Source of the DNA: Tillandsia leiboldiana | Taxonomy: Eukaryota > Streptophyta > Magnoliopsida > Poales > Bromeliaceae | Reading direction: 5' to 3' | DNA: 64,000 bases | Assembly: GCA_029204045.2 (NCBI GenBank) | Contig: CM055064.1 | Span: 5,024,669-5,088,668, forward strand | Shown here: positions 48,065 through 59,262 of the stretch, piece by piece | Layout: every line of letters begins with the position of its first letter | Numbering within the stretch: the first letter of the stretch is position 1 | Notes under the pieces: generated by a model | Told to the model about the DNA's origin: nothing | The model's database searches: none | Seen by the model: the letters and a program-made list of their open reading frames with translations, nothing else | Position numbers and translations under genes: made by a program

Positions 48065-48918
48065 CTATTCTCCACTAGGTTTTATGCTGGACGTAGCTTT
48101 CAAACCATTAAATTTTGGATCTTGGTTGTTATTTTATGAATCTTTGGAGACTTTTAGTGGTGGGTTGGTAACTAAAGTAGTAGATGGGGGGTTAGCTTAT
48201 GAGGAGCTTAATTAAGATGACACATTTTCCTCAAGTTTCATTCATGGAGTTAATGGAGTCATGGATTCTTATCACTTATGTGATCTTATGTAATCATCTT
48301 TTTGTACTTTGACAAGCTCTCTCTTCTTATATTTCATGTGGCACTTTGTATATGTTTTCTGCTTATAAAACTTGCTTCTTCCATTTCTTTCAACTCAAAT
48401 CATTCGCTTAAGTAGTTGCTCATCTTGATATATATATATAGTTTGGTGCCGATATTGCAAATGAAACTTTATGCTTTTGCTGTTATTCGTAGTTCTTTCG
48501 GTTACTAGTGGATAAATCACTAGCCCTTTTCTTTGTTTACCATATCTAGAAGTTACATTGTGTTCACCTACTGCATTATGAGATTTTTTTTGTTTCCCCT
48601 TTGCAAGCAAGTATTAACTCTTTTTCCTTCGATCTTTTCCACCCACAGTCGAAAATATTGTAACAGCTAAATTGAGCATTCTTTTCTTTTTTCTGTGCAA
48701 GAACACAAATATTAATTGCTCTTACATATTTGGGTGTGTGTGTGTGTATATATATATATACTTGATTGTACTACACTGTTGCATATTGAAGCTGATGGTT
48801 TGACTAGTTGAGCAGAGCTGTTCACTATTACATTTCATTTTTTCTTAGTACTAGATGATCCTTTCCTTATTGGGTGTTCTAATTAAATAGTGTAGAGTAA
48901 TATGCTAACATCTTGGGA
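47453..48918 (+). other. Probable 5' leader exon and leader intron of EMF1
   Basis: 47453-47622 is GC-richer than its surroundings and ends at a good donor (gaaaa|gtgagt, GT at 47623). An intron to somewhere before 48919 is inferred; it holds very long poly-T runs (47931-47948, about 48029-48064). The leader has two early ATGs: one at 47577 gives a 5-codon ORF, the other at 47597 gives nine codons unless spliced. The acceptor is uncertain, with candidates around 48817-48850. Confidence 0.5.
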
Positions 48919-49441
48919 ATGGAAGTGGGTTTAGTGGAGGAGAGAAACAATGGAAAGGAACATGTGTTAGCTTCCCAATCAAGTCCTACAGCAGTTGAAG
49001 TGAGACCTATTGATCTTACTGCCGCTGACAGTGAACAACATGAAGAACCATGTGGTCATTTTTCTATTAGGTAAGTCTTCTGCCAGTGCCAGATCCTTGG
49101 AAAACAAGTATGAAACTGCAAATTTATATTGTATCATTTATTAGTAGATGGTTTAGCGTATGCGATTGCAGACGTATATATGCATGTTATGCAAGCATTT
49201 ATGTGTGGAGGTGCATGCTTGTTTTAAATGGGGTCGTGCATAATTGTTTACATGTTATTTCCTATTTGTATAGCTCTTTATATTTCTATTTAGTCTTATA
49301 TTTTAATAGTTGCTTAGGGACACACCAATACACACTCACATAATTTTATGCAGTGGTGTATATATATGAGGTATATATGTAAATGATTACTAATATGTGT
49401 GCGTACATAGAAAATAGATACATGAACAAATTCTATCTATT

Positions 49442-49474
<33 letters not shown>

Positions 49475-52400
49475 TGTGCATGCACGGATTTATGTTATGC
49501 GTATATGTAAGTATGTATGCATGTATGCATGTGTGTACGTATGCATATATCTAGATATGTATGGTCGAATATTTTTAGTATAAAAAGAGTAACTGTATAT
49601 GTACATGTGCCGACATCCAAATGTTCATGTACACCAAATATTGATATTTCAGCATCATAATAATATACATTCTTACATTACTTGCGCACGGAAACATGTA
49701 CTTACAAATGATATACACACAAATATACATTACTTGCGCACAGAAACATGCAACGTACATACTCACATGAGTGAGTGTGCGTGTGTAGAAGATAATGTTT
49801 TAAGTCTGCAAAGAGAATTGTACATACTTATATGCATGACCAAATCATAATGTGAATGTGCACCAAATGTCGACTTTCACATTGAGCTTCATAGTACATC
49901 TACACACAGACATATGTGTACATGTAAGTATATATATTTTTATGAAGTACATGTATAAGTGACAATTATCAACAATGTAAATAATATATTATCATCTATG
50001 TTATCTGTATTATCTCCTTTCTGAAGAAGACTGAAAAAATAGATAGCTCCATACAAAGTATTTTAAAATTTGGAAATATTTTGCTGGTCAGAGTACATAA
50101 GGGGTCTGCAGTCTATAAATTAATAATATGTTATATCAGCAACTATGTGGAAAATCATAAATTTCTCATTCTATGATGGGTTGTCTTTCTTGTGAACACA
50201 GAGGGTATGTTGCTCAGATTCGCAAGGCGGAAGCGAAAACATGTTCTCCGTTCAGTATTTTCCATCAGCTACAATCAGATGAAAATGCCAGCATGTTGCC
50301 TTCATTACCTGTGAGAAATTTTAGACGATGGGATTGCAAAAACTGCTTAAGTAGAGAAAGTGCTTCTGCACAGCAAGCAGCAGGTGGAGCATTTTCTGCA
50401 AGCCGGAGTGCGAAAGTTGATTGTTCTTCCACTTCCTTCTTTGGGAAAACTGTTGTGCCATTTCAAGCAGGCGACAGTAAGTTGCTTCCTTGCTTTCAAC
50501 AACTTTCGGAAGGGAAAATTGTTGGAAGTTTGGTTGATGGGGATAGCTCAAATAGTGGAAGTAGCAGTAAATGCTGCCATTCAGTGTCTTCCGGTCGTAA
50601 AGAAGTTACCCGTGCCTTCACAGGCCCAACAGTAGAAGGTAACTTGAAGATTACTTAATGACCACCTTAATTACATCATTATTTTAATCTAATAAATCCA
50701 TTCTTATGAGTTGTGACTTATCTTTCTTCATCACAGGCAATCTAGTATCAATAGGCAGCGACTGCTACGAAGGGGCCCAGAATCAACCAAGTGAGAAGTT
50801 TATCAGTACTGTGGCAAAAGGTGAAGCATGTAAAGCGTCGGTAGAAGGAAGAAGAAATGAAGATCCAACTCTGAATGCTCCAGAGACTTATTTTAATGAA
50901 GATATTCTGAAGTCGAAAACAAAGGAAGCCGAAAAAGTTCATAGAGTCGTTGTTGACCCCGATTTAACCGATAATGATCTTAATACAGCACCAAAGGAGA
51001 AGCCCGATCAATTACTTTGCAAATTCAGCAAAACGAAAGAGCACTGTCTTTCTCCAGTGGGAGAATCTGAAAAGCAACTTGGATTAGATAATGGCATGCC
51101 AAATCTAGATCCCAAGGAGGTATATGAACAGGAAACTCCAGCCAAAGATGTTGGTTTACCTGAATGTACACTACTAGCCGAAAATGACACTGACAAAGCT
51201 GATACGTCAGATACAAAACTACATCGCAAAAAGGGTAAGAAGGTACGGCTATTAACTGACATCATAAATAATGAAAAATTGAGTACTTCTGGAGAAGTTC
51301 CTAAGTTTTGCCATGACACCGAAGCTGATCAGAGTAAAGGTAGCAGTTCCATAACACTGCATGTATCCAAATGGAAAGATCAAAATGTTAATGGCACGAT
51401 TGATCATGCTTCTACAAATGTTCAAGGGAAACCTTTCAAGAGGAAGAAGAAATATAAATCTCTTGAAATTGAAGATGATGGTTCTTCTCTTATGTATTGG
51501 TTTAAAAGAGCTAGTAAGAAATTAAAAGCTCACAAGAAAGAAGCCAAAAGCAGAAAGATTGATGCTCTTATTGTCAACTCAAAACCTACTGGACATTCAT
51601 GTGCTGAAAATAATGTTGATGTTAATCCTAAAAGAGGTGAAGCTGAAAAGTTGAAGCGAAAAGCTATTGTGCGTGATTTGCGGAATTTGATGCCTCGTTC
51701 ACACTGTGGGTCCCAGAGGGACATTTTAGCAAAAAGGAAAAGAAAACTAGCCATTCATAGGGGCTCAGATGGTGTCCAAAACTTTAAGAACAATGCCAAT
51801 AAAACAAAGTTGGGTAGGAAGACTAAGAAGGTATGCCAAGATACTAATAAGAAATCTTCCCACCTGAACTTGTCAAAGGTACAGCTCTCTTGTTGTGAAT
51901 GTTTATAAATGAAAGTATCAGCTGTACTCCATGTTCCATCTTTTTTATGCTGATTTGTTTAGTTATCAACAGTTTTATTTGTCACTTCTGCTATTGTGAA
52001 ATTTTTGCATGACATTAAATTATTTATTAAAGAATGAAAAACGAAGTCAAAACTACATTGGAACCTTCTTTTCTGCCCCTTCTTCTGTCTTTATGTGACG
52101 ATAAAGAACTCTTTGTTAGCCATAGAAGGTACCCTTAATGCTTTTTGTGTTATAGGATGATTATCCTCTTGATTGTCAGGGTTAATTACATTTATGCCTA
52201 TGGATTTGATTTAGGAAAATACTCATGTAGAGACATTTATGTGAATGCGAAGGTCTCAAAGATTCACACTTTTGGAACCTGAAATATTCTGGTACAGTTT
52301 TTTTTTCTCAAAGGCATAAGTATTATTCTTCTAAAGTATTTGACAAAAAGAGAACAAAGGAAAAACCATTTAAACTCGCCTGACCCTAAAGAACATTTGC

Positions 52401-54231
52401 ATTTTATTTCTAGTAAGCTTAACATATTTGCGTAAAGTTTCTTTCTTGTTAGGTTTAAGTCAAAATAGTTCGAAGTGACAAACTTTGCAAAACGTAGTAC
52501 TCAAGGCAATATTTTCCAACTTTGTAGTTGGAATTAAACAAATAATTACTATGTAATTTCCAATTATGGTACCTGTTTTTCGCATAATACGTAATTACCA
52601 GATTAATATGGGCTACTTTCTATGATGCTGTGTCTGGAATTATCTGCTCGTTTTATGAATGCATTCTTATAGGCTAAATTTCTCTTTTTTATCTAATGAG
52701 CTCATTTCAGGCTTCATTAGACAAATGTCGGCTCAAGAATGTAAGCAATCCACTTCAGGAAACAGTAATTAAGAAGCAAAGAGTTGAATCAACATCAAAG
52801 CAGAAAACTCTAGATGACATCCCAATGGACATCGTCGAACTGTTGGCCAAAAATCAGCATGAGAGACACCTGGCTAACGGCAAAGCAGCTTTTGAAACCA
52901 ATGTTACTCCGTCAAGAATGCCGCAAGTAATGAAGAATAGTTATGTCCCAAATATTACCGAGGTCCATGATAACAAGGTATCACTTGGAGTCGACACTGA
53001 CATTTTCCTGATAGACTCTATGCAGAGTAATTCTCCAACTGCTGTTTGGACTCCTGGGATTCTAGATTTCGATTATTCTCATGGTGTTGGAAATCAAGGC
53101 ACAAATTTTAGCAGGAATGAATTAATGAGCAGTACAATGGGCATTTATTCTTCAACCTGTTCCAATAACAGTTGTCTTCCGCAATGTAGTACTTGGAACC
53201 AAATCGGTATTCAGAACCCACAATCCAGTCACAGTAATACAGAATTTTCAGCTCAGGAAAATTCTTCCATTGGTGAGTCATCCGTGCCACCACATAGCAT
53301 TCTTTGTGGACCCAAAGCTCTAGAGTTTGATACAAATTTCAATCATATGAAGCCATTCACGAACGATTTCTTATGCCCAATGAATTCAATGAGCCATAAT
53401 TTTGCCCAACTCCAGCATAAGAAAGAGGAGGCTCGATTTGCTGTTCCCAAAAGGTCGCTCTCACTATTATCTTCTAATCTCGAGGAAGGGAATGTGTGCC
53501 AACCAAAAATGGTGAGCCCACCAGATTTGTACGCAAATGAGCCTATACCAGCAATGCATCTTCTTAGGCTGATGGATTCGACTAAATGTTCTCGTTCGGG
53601 CTTTTCTCCTTATAAACCGTCAAATGAAAACCAACTAGGACTTCTCCACAGACCTCCTCAGTATGGCAATCAGTGCAGAGGATTAATTAGCACGGAATAT
53701 GGATTTGAATATTGTGACCAAAATCAGAATCAGCAAAATTTCCACAAACCGTTCAGACCGCTTCCTAGAGTTGGCGTGCTCGGGTCTTTGTTGCAGAAGG
53801 AAATATCTAATTGTTCTGATAATTGCGGAGCACAAACAGCGTGTAAAATTGGACAATTTTATACGAAGGCACAGACGAATTCCGAAGGCCTGCGCTCGGT
53901 AGCTTATTCACCTTTTACTCCGAACCCCCAAATTCCTTTTTTCGTACACGAGGATTCTGAACAGAGGTTTGGCTCGGTAAATTCTGTTGCACATGTCGGA
54001 TGTTCTTCTAGAAGGGAGAGTGTCGCTCATATCGGCATCAGCAACCAGAGAAGAGCATTTCAGCCCCTGAAAAGCTTCAGCCCGATGGAAATTTGTGTTA
54101 TAAACAGAAATCCTGCAGACTTCACCACAATAGATGAAAATAATGAGTATATGAGAGGCAGTGGCAGCACCAGGCCTAGACATACAATTCCCTCTGGAAA
54201 CTCGCATTTTGCATTTCAACATCGGCGATAG
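48919..54231 (+). CDS. EMF1: EMBRYONIC FLOWER 1 (EMF1)-like Polycomb-associated protein, 4 coding exons
   Basis: Plant-specific nuclear protein that acts with Polycomb repressive complexes to keep floral and seed genes silent. Coding exons: 48919-49070, 50202-50638, 50737-51878, 52711-54231; frame is kept through all junctions and gives 1083 aa, close to known EMF1 lengths (about 1050-1100). Visible signatures: the N-terminal block 'CGHFSIRGYVAQIRKAE' split by intron 1; 'NFRRWDCKNCLSRES'; a lysine-rich stretch at about 428-480 ('KPFKRKKKYKSLEIEDD', 'KKLKAHKKEAKSRK') that could be nuclear localisation and DNA or nucleosome contact; 'VRDLRNLMPRSHCGS'; and the family's conserved 'DIPMDIVELLAKNQHERHL' at about 613-631. 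Most of the rest is low-complexity and probably disordered, as usual. The start was chosen because it gives the conserved N-terminus. The gene converges on CDKF;1, with a likely AATAAA at 54643-54648. Confidence 0.92.
49071..50201 (+). other. EMF1 coding intron 1 with TG/CA-rich simple sequence
   Basis: The 1131-bp intron carries a (TA)n run (49449-49474), a 'gtatgtatgcatgtatgcat' segment (49510-49535) and many 'acata'/'tgcac' words. The open frames in it are translations of simple sequence. No exon is seen. Confidence 0.6.
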
Positions 54232-55187
54232 GTTACAGAGATGATGAACCACAGTGCTAGCAAATGAAAATATCTTACTGCATGGCTCTTTCTCAGTACC
54301 AAGCTCTCTTTGTTTACTGGAACTACTACAAATCTTTTTGAAGGTTTGCGCGGGTAAATATGGTGAATATGTTCTTTTTCTTTCATCCTTTGAACTGTAG
54401 AGTGGTTTCTGAGCTGCACGTAGTAGCTGAATACATGCGTTGATGAGGAGAATTCTTATCGACTGTGAATCGCATGTTAGAGGCCTTCGGCAAGAAAAAC
54501 TGGGGGTGGTGGGGGGGGGGCAAGTGAAGAATGTATTGATTTGCTTTAGTCATCAGAAAAAGTATATGTATGTGTTCTGATTTTCAGTGGTTTGTACTCT
54601 CTAGCTGCTCAACTTTTCTCTTTCTTGGTTTTGTGCAAACGAAATAAAACTGGAATTCATAAGCCAGTCTCAGGTATACAGAATACTTAAGATTGTGATC
54701 ATAAACATAGATTGGTCTTTTGTATCATGGTTTGTAGTGGTGGATGTTTTATGAGAAGAGGCTCTTAAAGTAACATTTTCTTATTATCTTTTTTCAGCAT
54801 CCTCTGTAAACTAAGCATTATGCTATCATTAATTTGGTCTTTGTATTTTGTTTTTCTCCCAGTGAGGTTGTAATTCATGTCATTTAGATAACTACGAGAA
54901 TGCATCTCATTCAAGGTACTCAAAAAAAAAAAAAAATTCACTATGCTGCGCTAGGCCATTAAGTTTCCCATGGTTTGCTTCTTTCAATCAGGAAAGAAAA
55001 TTGTTATATCAACTATAGTTCAGATCATTTTTATACCCAGAACTCCTTTTCCTGATGCCAATAATACAAGCCAGTAGTATTCGTCCTCGCATCGATCGTA
55101 AGCGACAAAAAAGGCAACAAACTACTCCGATTCATATGCACGAAAAACAATTTAGAGAAAGATTAATAGCAATGTAAAAACTTTGTT
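54232..55187. other. 3' intergenic region shared by EMF1 and CDKF;1
   Basis: The two genes converge here with 956 bp between stop codons. The segment should hold both 3' untranslated regions. A G run lies at 54503-54519 and an A run at 54920. No extra gene is recognised. Confidence 0.6.
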
Positions 55188-58139
55188 TCATTCGAAGCGA
55201 ATGCAGAAGCCTTTGTCATTTGTAGTGACGCCCATGGTGCCAAACTCATCCAGGTCGGAATCCGACCCCAAATCCCTAAAATCACCCCATTCCTCTGGAG
55301 AGCTCTCATCTTGCTCATCCCTAGCAGGAACTCTCAATTGTTCTACAGGTACAGGTAAAGGCTCTTCAGTGAAAAACTGATCCGAAAGCAGCTCCCCTGC
55401 AGTAGCTCTACTTGCAGGATCATAGCAAAGAAGCCTTTTAACAATATTGACTTGCGTGGCGGATCGGTTTGGTAGGCATGCCTCCAAACCGGTTGGACTA
55501 TCGACCTTGGTAAAGGTAATCTTGCCGTAATCTGGCAGTTTCGAGCAATTAGGGCAGGACTCTGCGGTGAAGTCCCCAAGAACACTGATGATTCTGCTGA
55601 GCTGGTCGAGATCTGAAGACCCGGGAAAAAGCGGCTCCAAACTGAGAAGCTCGGCAAATATGCAGCCTAAAGACCAAAGATCGACTTCAAGCCCGTAATT
55701 TGTGGACCCGTAAAGAAGTTCGGGAGCTCTGAACCATCGAGTCCCAACACATGAGGTTAAGGCTCCCAAATCTTCTTCCTCTCCTCCTATGACACCCTCT
55801 TCCGCCTCACAGGAGTAATAAGAGCCCTGCAAATGGTCTTCCTCAATGTCCCCCGTACTGCATGTGGCGAGACATGATGCGTCACCATCTTGCAGACTCA
55901 TCGCCTTATCACTGTCGTGCTGTGTGAATTTTGCCCTGACACCATCAAGCTCACGCAGATAGTCATCTTCATTAAGAAGTCGAGGCTCTTTGACGCTTTC
56001 TGTTTCATCAGCAGCATACTGCTGAGGAATCCATGGCTCGTTTTCCGAGCCTTGTTCATAAGGGTTGATGTCTAGGGTGGCAAAACTTGCCTCTTGAAGC
56101 ATCCTCGCCTGGAAAGCAGTAGCAGAGTTAAATCATTTTAAGCACGATTAGTTAAACAATAAGAAAAGATTATCCATCTGTAGGCAAATGTAAGGAACAA
56201 AGCCAGTGAAATGAAGTGTTTACTTTTCGGATGCAGATACTGCAAAACATGTGCCCCTGTGCTTACTGACAGATACAGAAAACATAGGAAGCAAAGTGCG
56301 TTGAACCACGTAATAAGAAGCTGCAAATATGCTATATCACAAAGGGGTTTTTAAAAGTTTTCCCAAGAAAGAGAAGCATAATTCCTTCCCCCAAAATACA
56401 AAAAGCAATCAACAGAGTCGAGATGAACTCAAGCGTCATAATTTTTTAAAAATAAGAGAAAAAAAAAACATGAACCAGATTGAAACTAATTGATTGATAG
56501 TAATGTAGTCCCAACACTACAGAAACTCTACTTAATCTAGTCCAAAAGGATAAAGAAGTTTCTTTACTGCCTCTTTCCGCATGTCATTGACAAAATAAAA
56601 AAAGAGAGGATATTTTGCTGCCTCAAAAGGCCTCACTTTCCGCAATCAACGAGTAGCTCCTGCTGCTCTACAGTCCTTACGATCCTCACAACAACCAAAA
56701 AAAAAAATTGGAAAGAAAGGAACTTCCTGAAAGCAACACTTCTTTCCAATTCTGAAATCAAGAGAAAAAACATATCTCCACGATGAACTAAAGGCAACTA
56801 TTTCCATGCATCAAGGGACTACCTACTTACATAGACATCTTATAACATGAGAAGCTTATATTCACTAGCACGAACTCGCGAAAGTTTTTGAAGGGCTGGT
56901 TCAGATAAACTAGAAAGAAAAGAACAAAGAAAACTTTCTCTTTTCTTAAAAGAGTAGAATAGAAGAGAGACCAACTATTGCTCGTTTGGATTGAATTCTA
57001 AGTTTGAACATTAGTAGTCCCTCTACTCAAATCGGGGCGTCAATATTGAAGTCATACAATTCACCAAATTTATCCCTCCCTCATAGTAGATTCATTTTCA
57101 TCATTAGCTCGCAAACACACATCATCAAATGTTCCTAAGTGCGCAACTGATACGGATTATGAAATAGGCAATGAGTAGTGCCGCAAAGAAGCGCTTCCTA
57201 TCTCTTTCGACCAAAAATACGGTAGGGAAAAAGTTTATTGGTTAAACTATTAGACGAATCGTGACCGGATTGGTAAAGAAACGAGTTCGGTAACCAAATT
57301 ACGAGCTCCATAAGAGCAGAAGTATGAACAATTAACAAATTAACCCTTACTCATATTGATGGAGTAATTTGGCCACTAAACTCTTTTCGTTACGGATTAT
57401 TAACTCTAAAATCACCAGGAAGCAACTTGCCTTACTGTTAGCCAAATCCAGAGATTCAAAACTGAACATTTATAACTCTTCAACCACATACACACAAACA
57501 AAAGAAACCAAGAGAGAGCACATGCGCGAAGATTCGGCCAAATCGTGTCTTCACCAACCAAACCTAAAAATCCAAACTTTGCATCAGCGAGTCCATAAAT
57601 CCTAAATTGATAGGGTAGATAGAGAATTTATAGTTCAAAACCTGGCCGAAATCGGCGAGCTTGACGACGCCGCAGGAGGAGATGAGCAAATTGGAAGGTT
57701 TGAGGTCGCGGTGCATCACGGCGTTGCGGTGGCACGCGTCGACGGCGCGGAGGATCTGGAGCATCCACTGTTTGGCGTCGGCGGCGGGGATCGGCTCCCC
57801 GCTCCGCCGCGCGGCGCCGATGACGGCGGCGAGGTCGGAGGGGAGGAGCTCGAGGACGAGGACGGCGTCGTCGTCGCCGTCGTCGCGCCAGAAGTGGTCG
57901 AGGAGGGAGACGACGTTGGGGGCGCCGCGGAGGGCCCGGAGCGCGTCGATCTCGCGGAGGGCGCTCTGGGCGTCGTGGACTTCCTTGAGGGCGACGGCGA
58001 GCCCGTCGGATCGGCGGCGCCCGCGGTAGACGTCGGCGTAGGCGCCGGAGCCGATGCGGCCGAGGACCTCGTAGCGCGCCGCGATCTCTGCGCGGCCGTA
58101 GATGCTCCAGCTCCGGGAAGAGGGTGCCTCGATCGCCAT
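55188..58139 (-). CDS. CDKF;1: CDKF;1-type CDK-activating kinase, 2 exons
   Basis: Plant-specific kinase that phosphorylates the T-loops of CDKD kinases and thereby supports CDK activation and transcription. Exons (minus strand): 57642-58139 and 55188-56108; together 472 aa, near the 479 aa of the Arabidopsis protein. Motifs: glycine loop GSGAYADV (30-37), catalytic Lys52 in VALKEV, HRDLKPSN (143-150), DFG (163-165) at the exon-1 end, then a long activation segment to APE (294-296). That segment is about 130 residues instead of about 30, the CDKF hallmark, and ends 'TSCVGTRWFRAPELLYG' with Thr289 matching the regulatory T-loop threonine. The C-terminus is acidic ('SDSDLDEFG'). The PSTAIRE helix is replaced by an 'ALREIDAL' sequence. 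Exon 1 is strikingly GC-rich, exon 2 and the 1.5-kb intron are not. The start is MAIEAP at 58139; an in-frame ATG at 58244 would add 35 residues not expected in the family. Confidence 0.94.
56109..57641 (-). other. CDKF;1 intron
   Basis: A 1533-bp intron with donor CAG|GTTTTG and acceptor CAG|GCGAGG. No transposon boundary or other gene is recognised inside. Confidence 0.85.
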
Positions 58140-58150
58140 TAATGGAGGAC

Positions 58151-58158
58151 TAGGGTTT
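58151..58158 (-). promoter_or_regulatory. Telo-box (AAACCCTA) upstream of CDKF;1
   Basis: AAACCCTA on the minus strand, 12 bp before the start codon. It is the third host gene here with this motif near its start; function inferred from motif only. Confidence 0.5.
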
Positions 58159-58858
58159 GGAGTAAAGGGGAGTGAGAGTTCGTTGGAGCGGATGAGAGGA
58201 AGCGCGAGGTTGAAGTAAAGGATGGCTTGTGAATAAGCCCCCAAGCGTCCCAGATAATTACGACATTGCCATTGCCCCTTCCCCTAAAAATTATCAGAAA
58301 CATATTATTCATGATATACTGAAGACCATGCGAACGGTGTATAGAATACTTAGCAACCAAATTGTTGGTCCATTTCATTGATTCTGATCTACACTTGCTA
58401 AATTATCTGTACAAAATTCAGAGATGGCTTATGCAATTTAACCCATCATAAAACTGAGCAGCAGAAAAATACAAGTTCTGCAATCCAGGTAAAAGGTTTT
58501 CCAATTTGAAAATCCACATAGATCATTGCCGATCTATGCCATTAAAGCAAAGGCTCAAGTATAATTTGATGATCCAAGCTCCAGCTGAGGATTGCATTAT
58601 CCATCTCTTTTGATCCTTATCTGCGCACTCTGTCCAGAATATAGAGAGTGACCCCTCTCTTTGTCAGTTACTTAATACTTCAATTTCAGTGACTTGCATT
58701 CTTCGTTTAGAATATGTTTGGTTCATGATTCGAAACAAATTCAGAATGTGTTGGAGTTGTATTGGGGATGATCATTTTTACAAATTCAGAAACAAATTTT
58801 TTTTTTTAAAAAAAAAACATAGAGAGCAGTGAAGTAATGATTTTATTTTTACTGATAT
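58159..58858. other. CDKF;1 upstream region
   Basis: Balanced to AT-rich sequence with no recognised gene. It holds the CDKF;1 promoter and ends at the LINE fragment. Confidence 0.5.
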
Positions 58859-59177
58859 ATGTTGGCGGCGGCTTCACCCCCAAGAGCTGTCATACGGAGA
58901 TTACACTCCATATTTGCCCGATTCTTTTGGGGCTCAAATGAGGGCAATGCTAAACATCATTGGCTGTCCTGGTCATCTTTGTGTAAGCCTCTTAATGAAG
59001 GAGGAGTGGGTTTTCGAGATCTCAATGATATTTATAAAGCTCTTAAATTCTAACTCGGACTTGCATTCAGATGGACTTTGGGCTAGTTTCTTGAAAGCCA
59101 AATACTGTGAAGGGCTGCCCTTTGATGCATATACAATTTCTGGTATTTTTATAACAGAAAACGATAGGCCTCAATAA
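58859..59177 (+). pseudogene. LINE reverse-transcriptase C-terminal fragment, frameshifted
   Basis: One frame reads 'IFARFFWGSNEGNAKHHWLS', 'LNEGGVGFRDLNDIYKALKF' and stops. The adjacent frame continues 'SDGLWASFLKAKYC'. This order (FFWG, W..LC.P...GG.GF.DL...N.ALK, LW...LKAKY) is the familiar end of plant LINE reverse transcriptases just before zf-RVT. Everything upstream and downstream is missing. It lies between CDKF;1 and the 3' end of the LIN-like gene. Confidence 0.8.
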
Positions 59178-59210
59178 AGAAAAATACAATAAATGAATAA
59201 TTATTTCCTT

Positions 59211-59216
59211 TTTATT
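59211..59216 (-). terminator. Likely poly(A) signal of the LIN-like gene
   Basis: AATAAA on the minus strand, 47 bp after the proposed stop codon at 59265-59263. Confidence 0.45.
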
Positions 59217-59262
59217 CTTTCGCATGAAGATAATAATACCTTTTAGTTTACATTCCTTTATT

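Noticed and set aside
57661..58142. Two long plus-strand frames over CDKF;1 exon 1
   Set aside because: They are shadows of a GC-rich kinase exon; the minus-strand frame contains the full set of kinase motifs.
58140..58244. N-terminal extension of CDKF;1 by 35 residues from an upstream in-frame ATG
   Set aside because: The extension is not expected in the family, runs through the telo-box leader, and the internal start gives the normal N-terminus.
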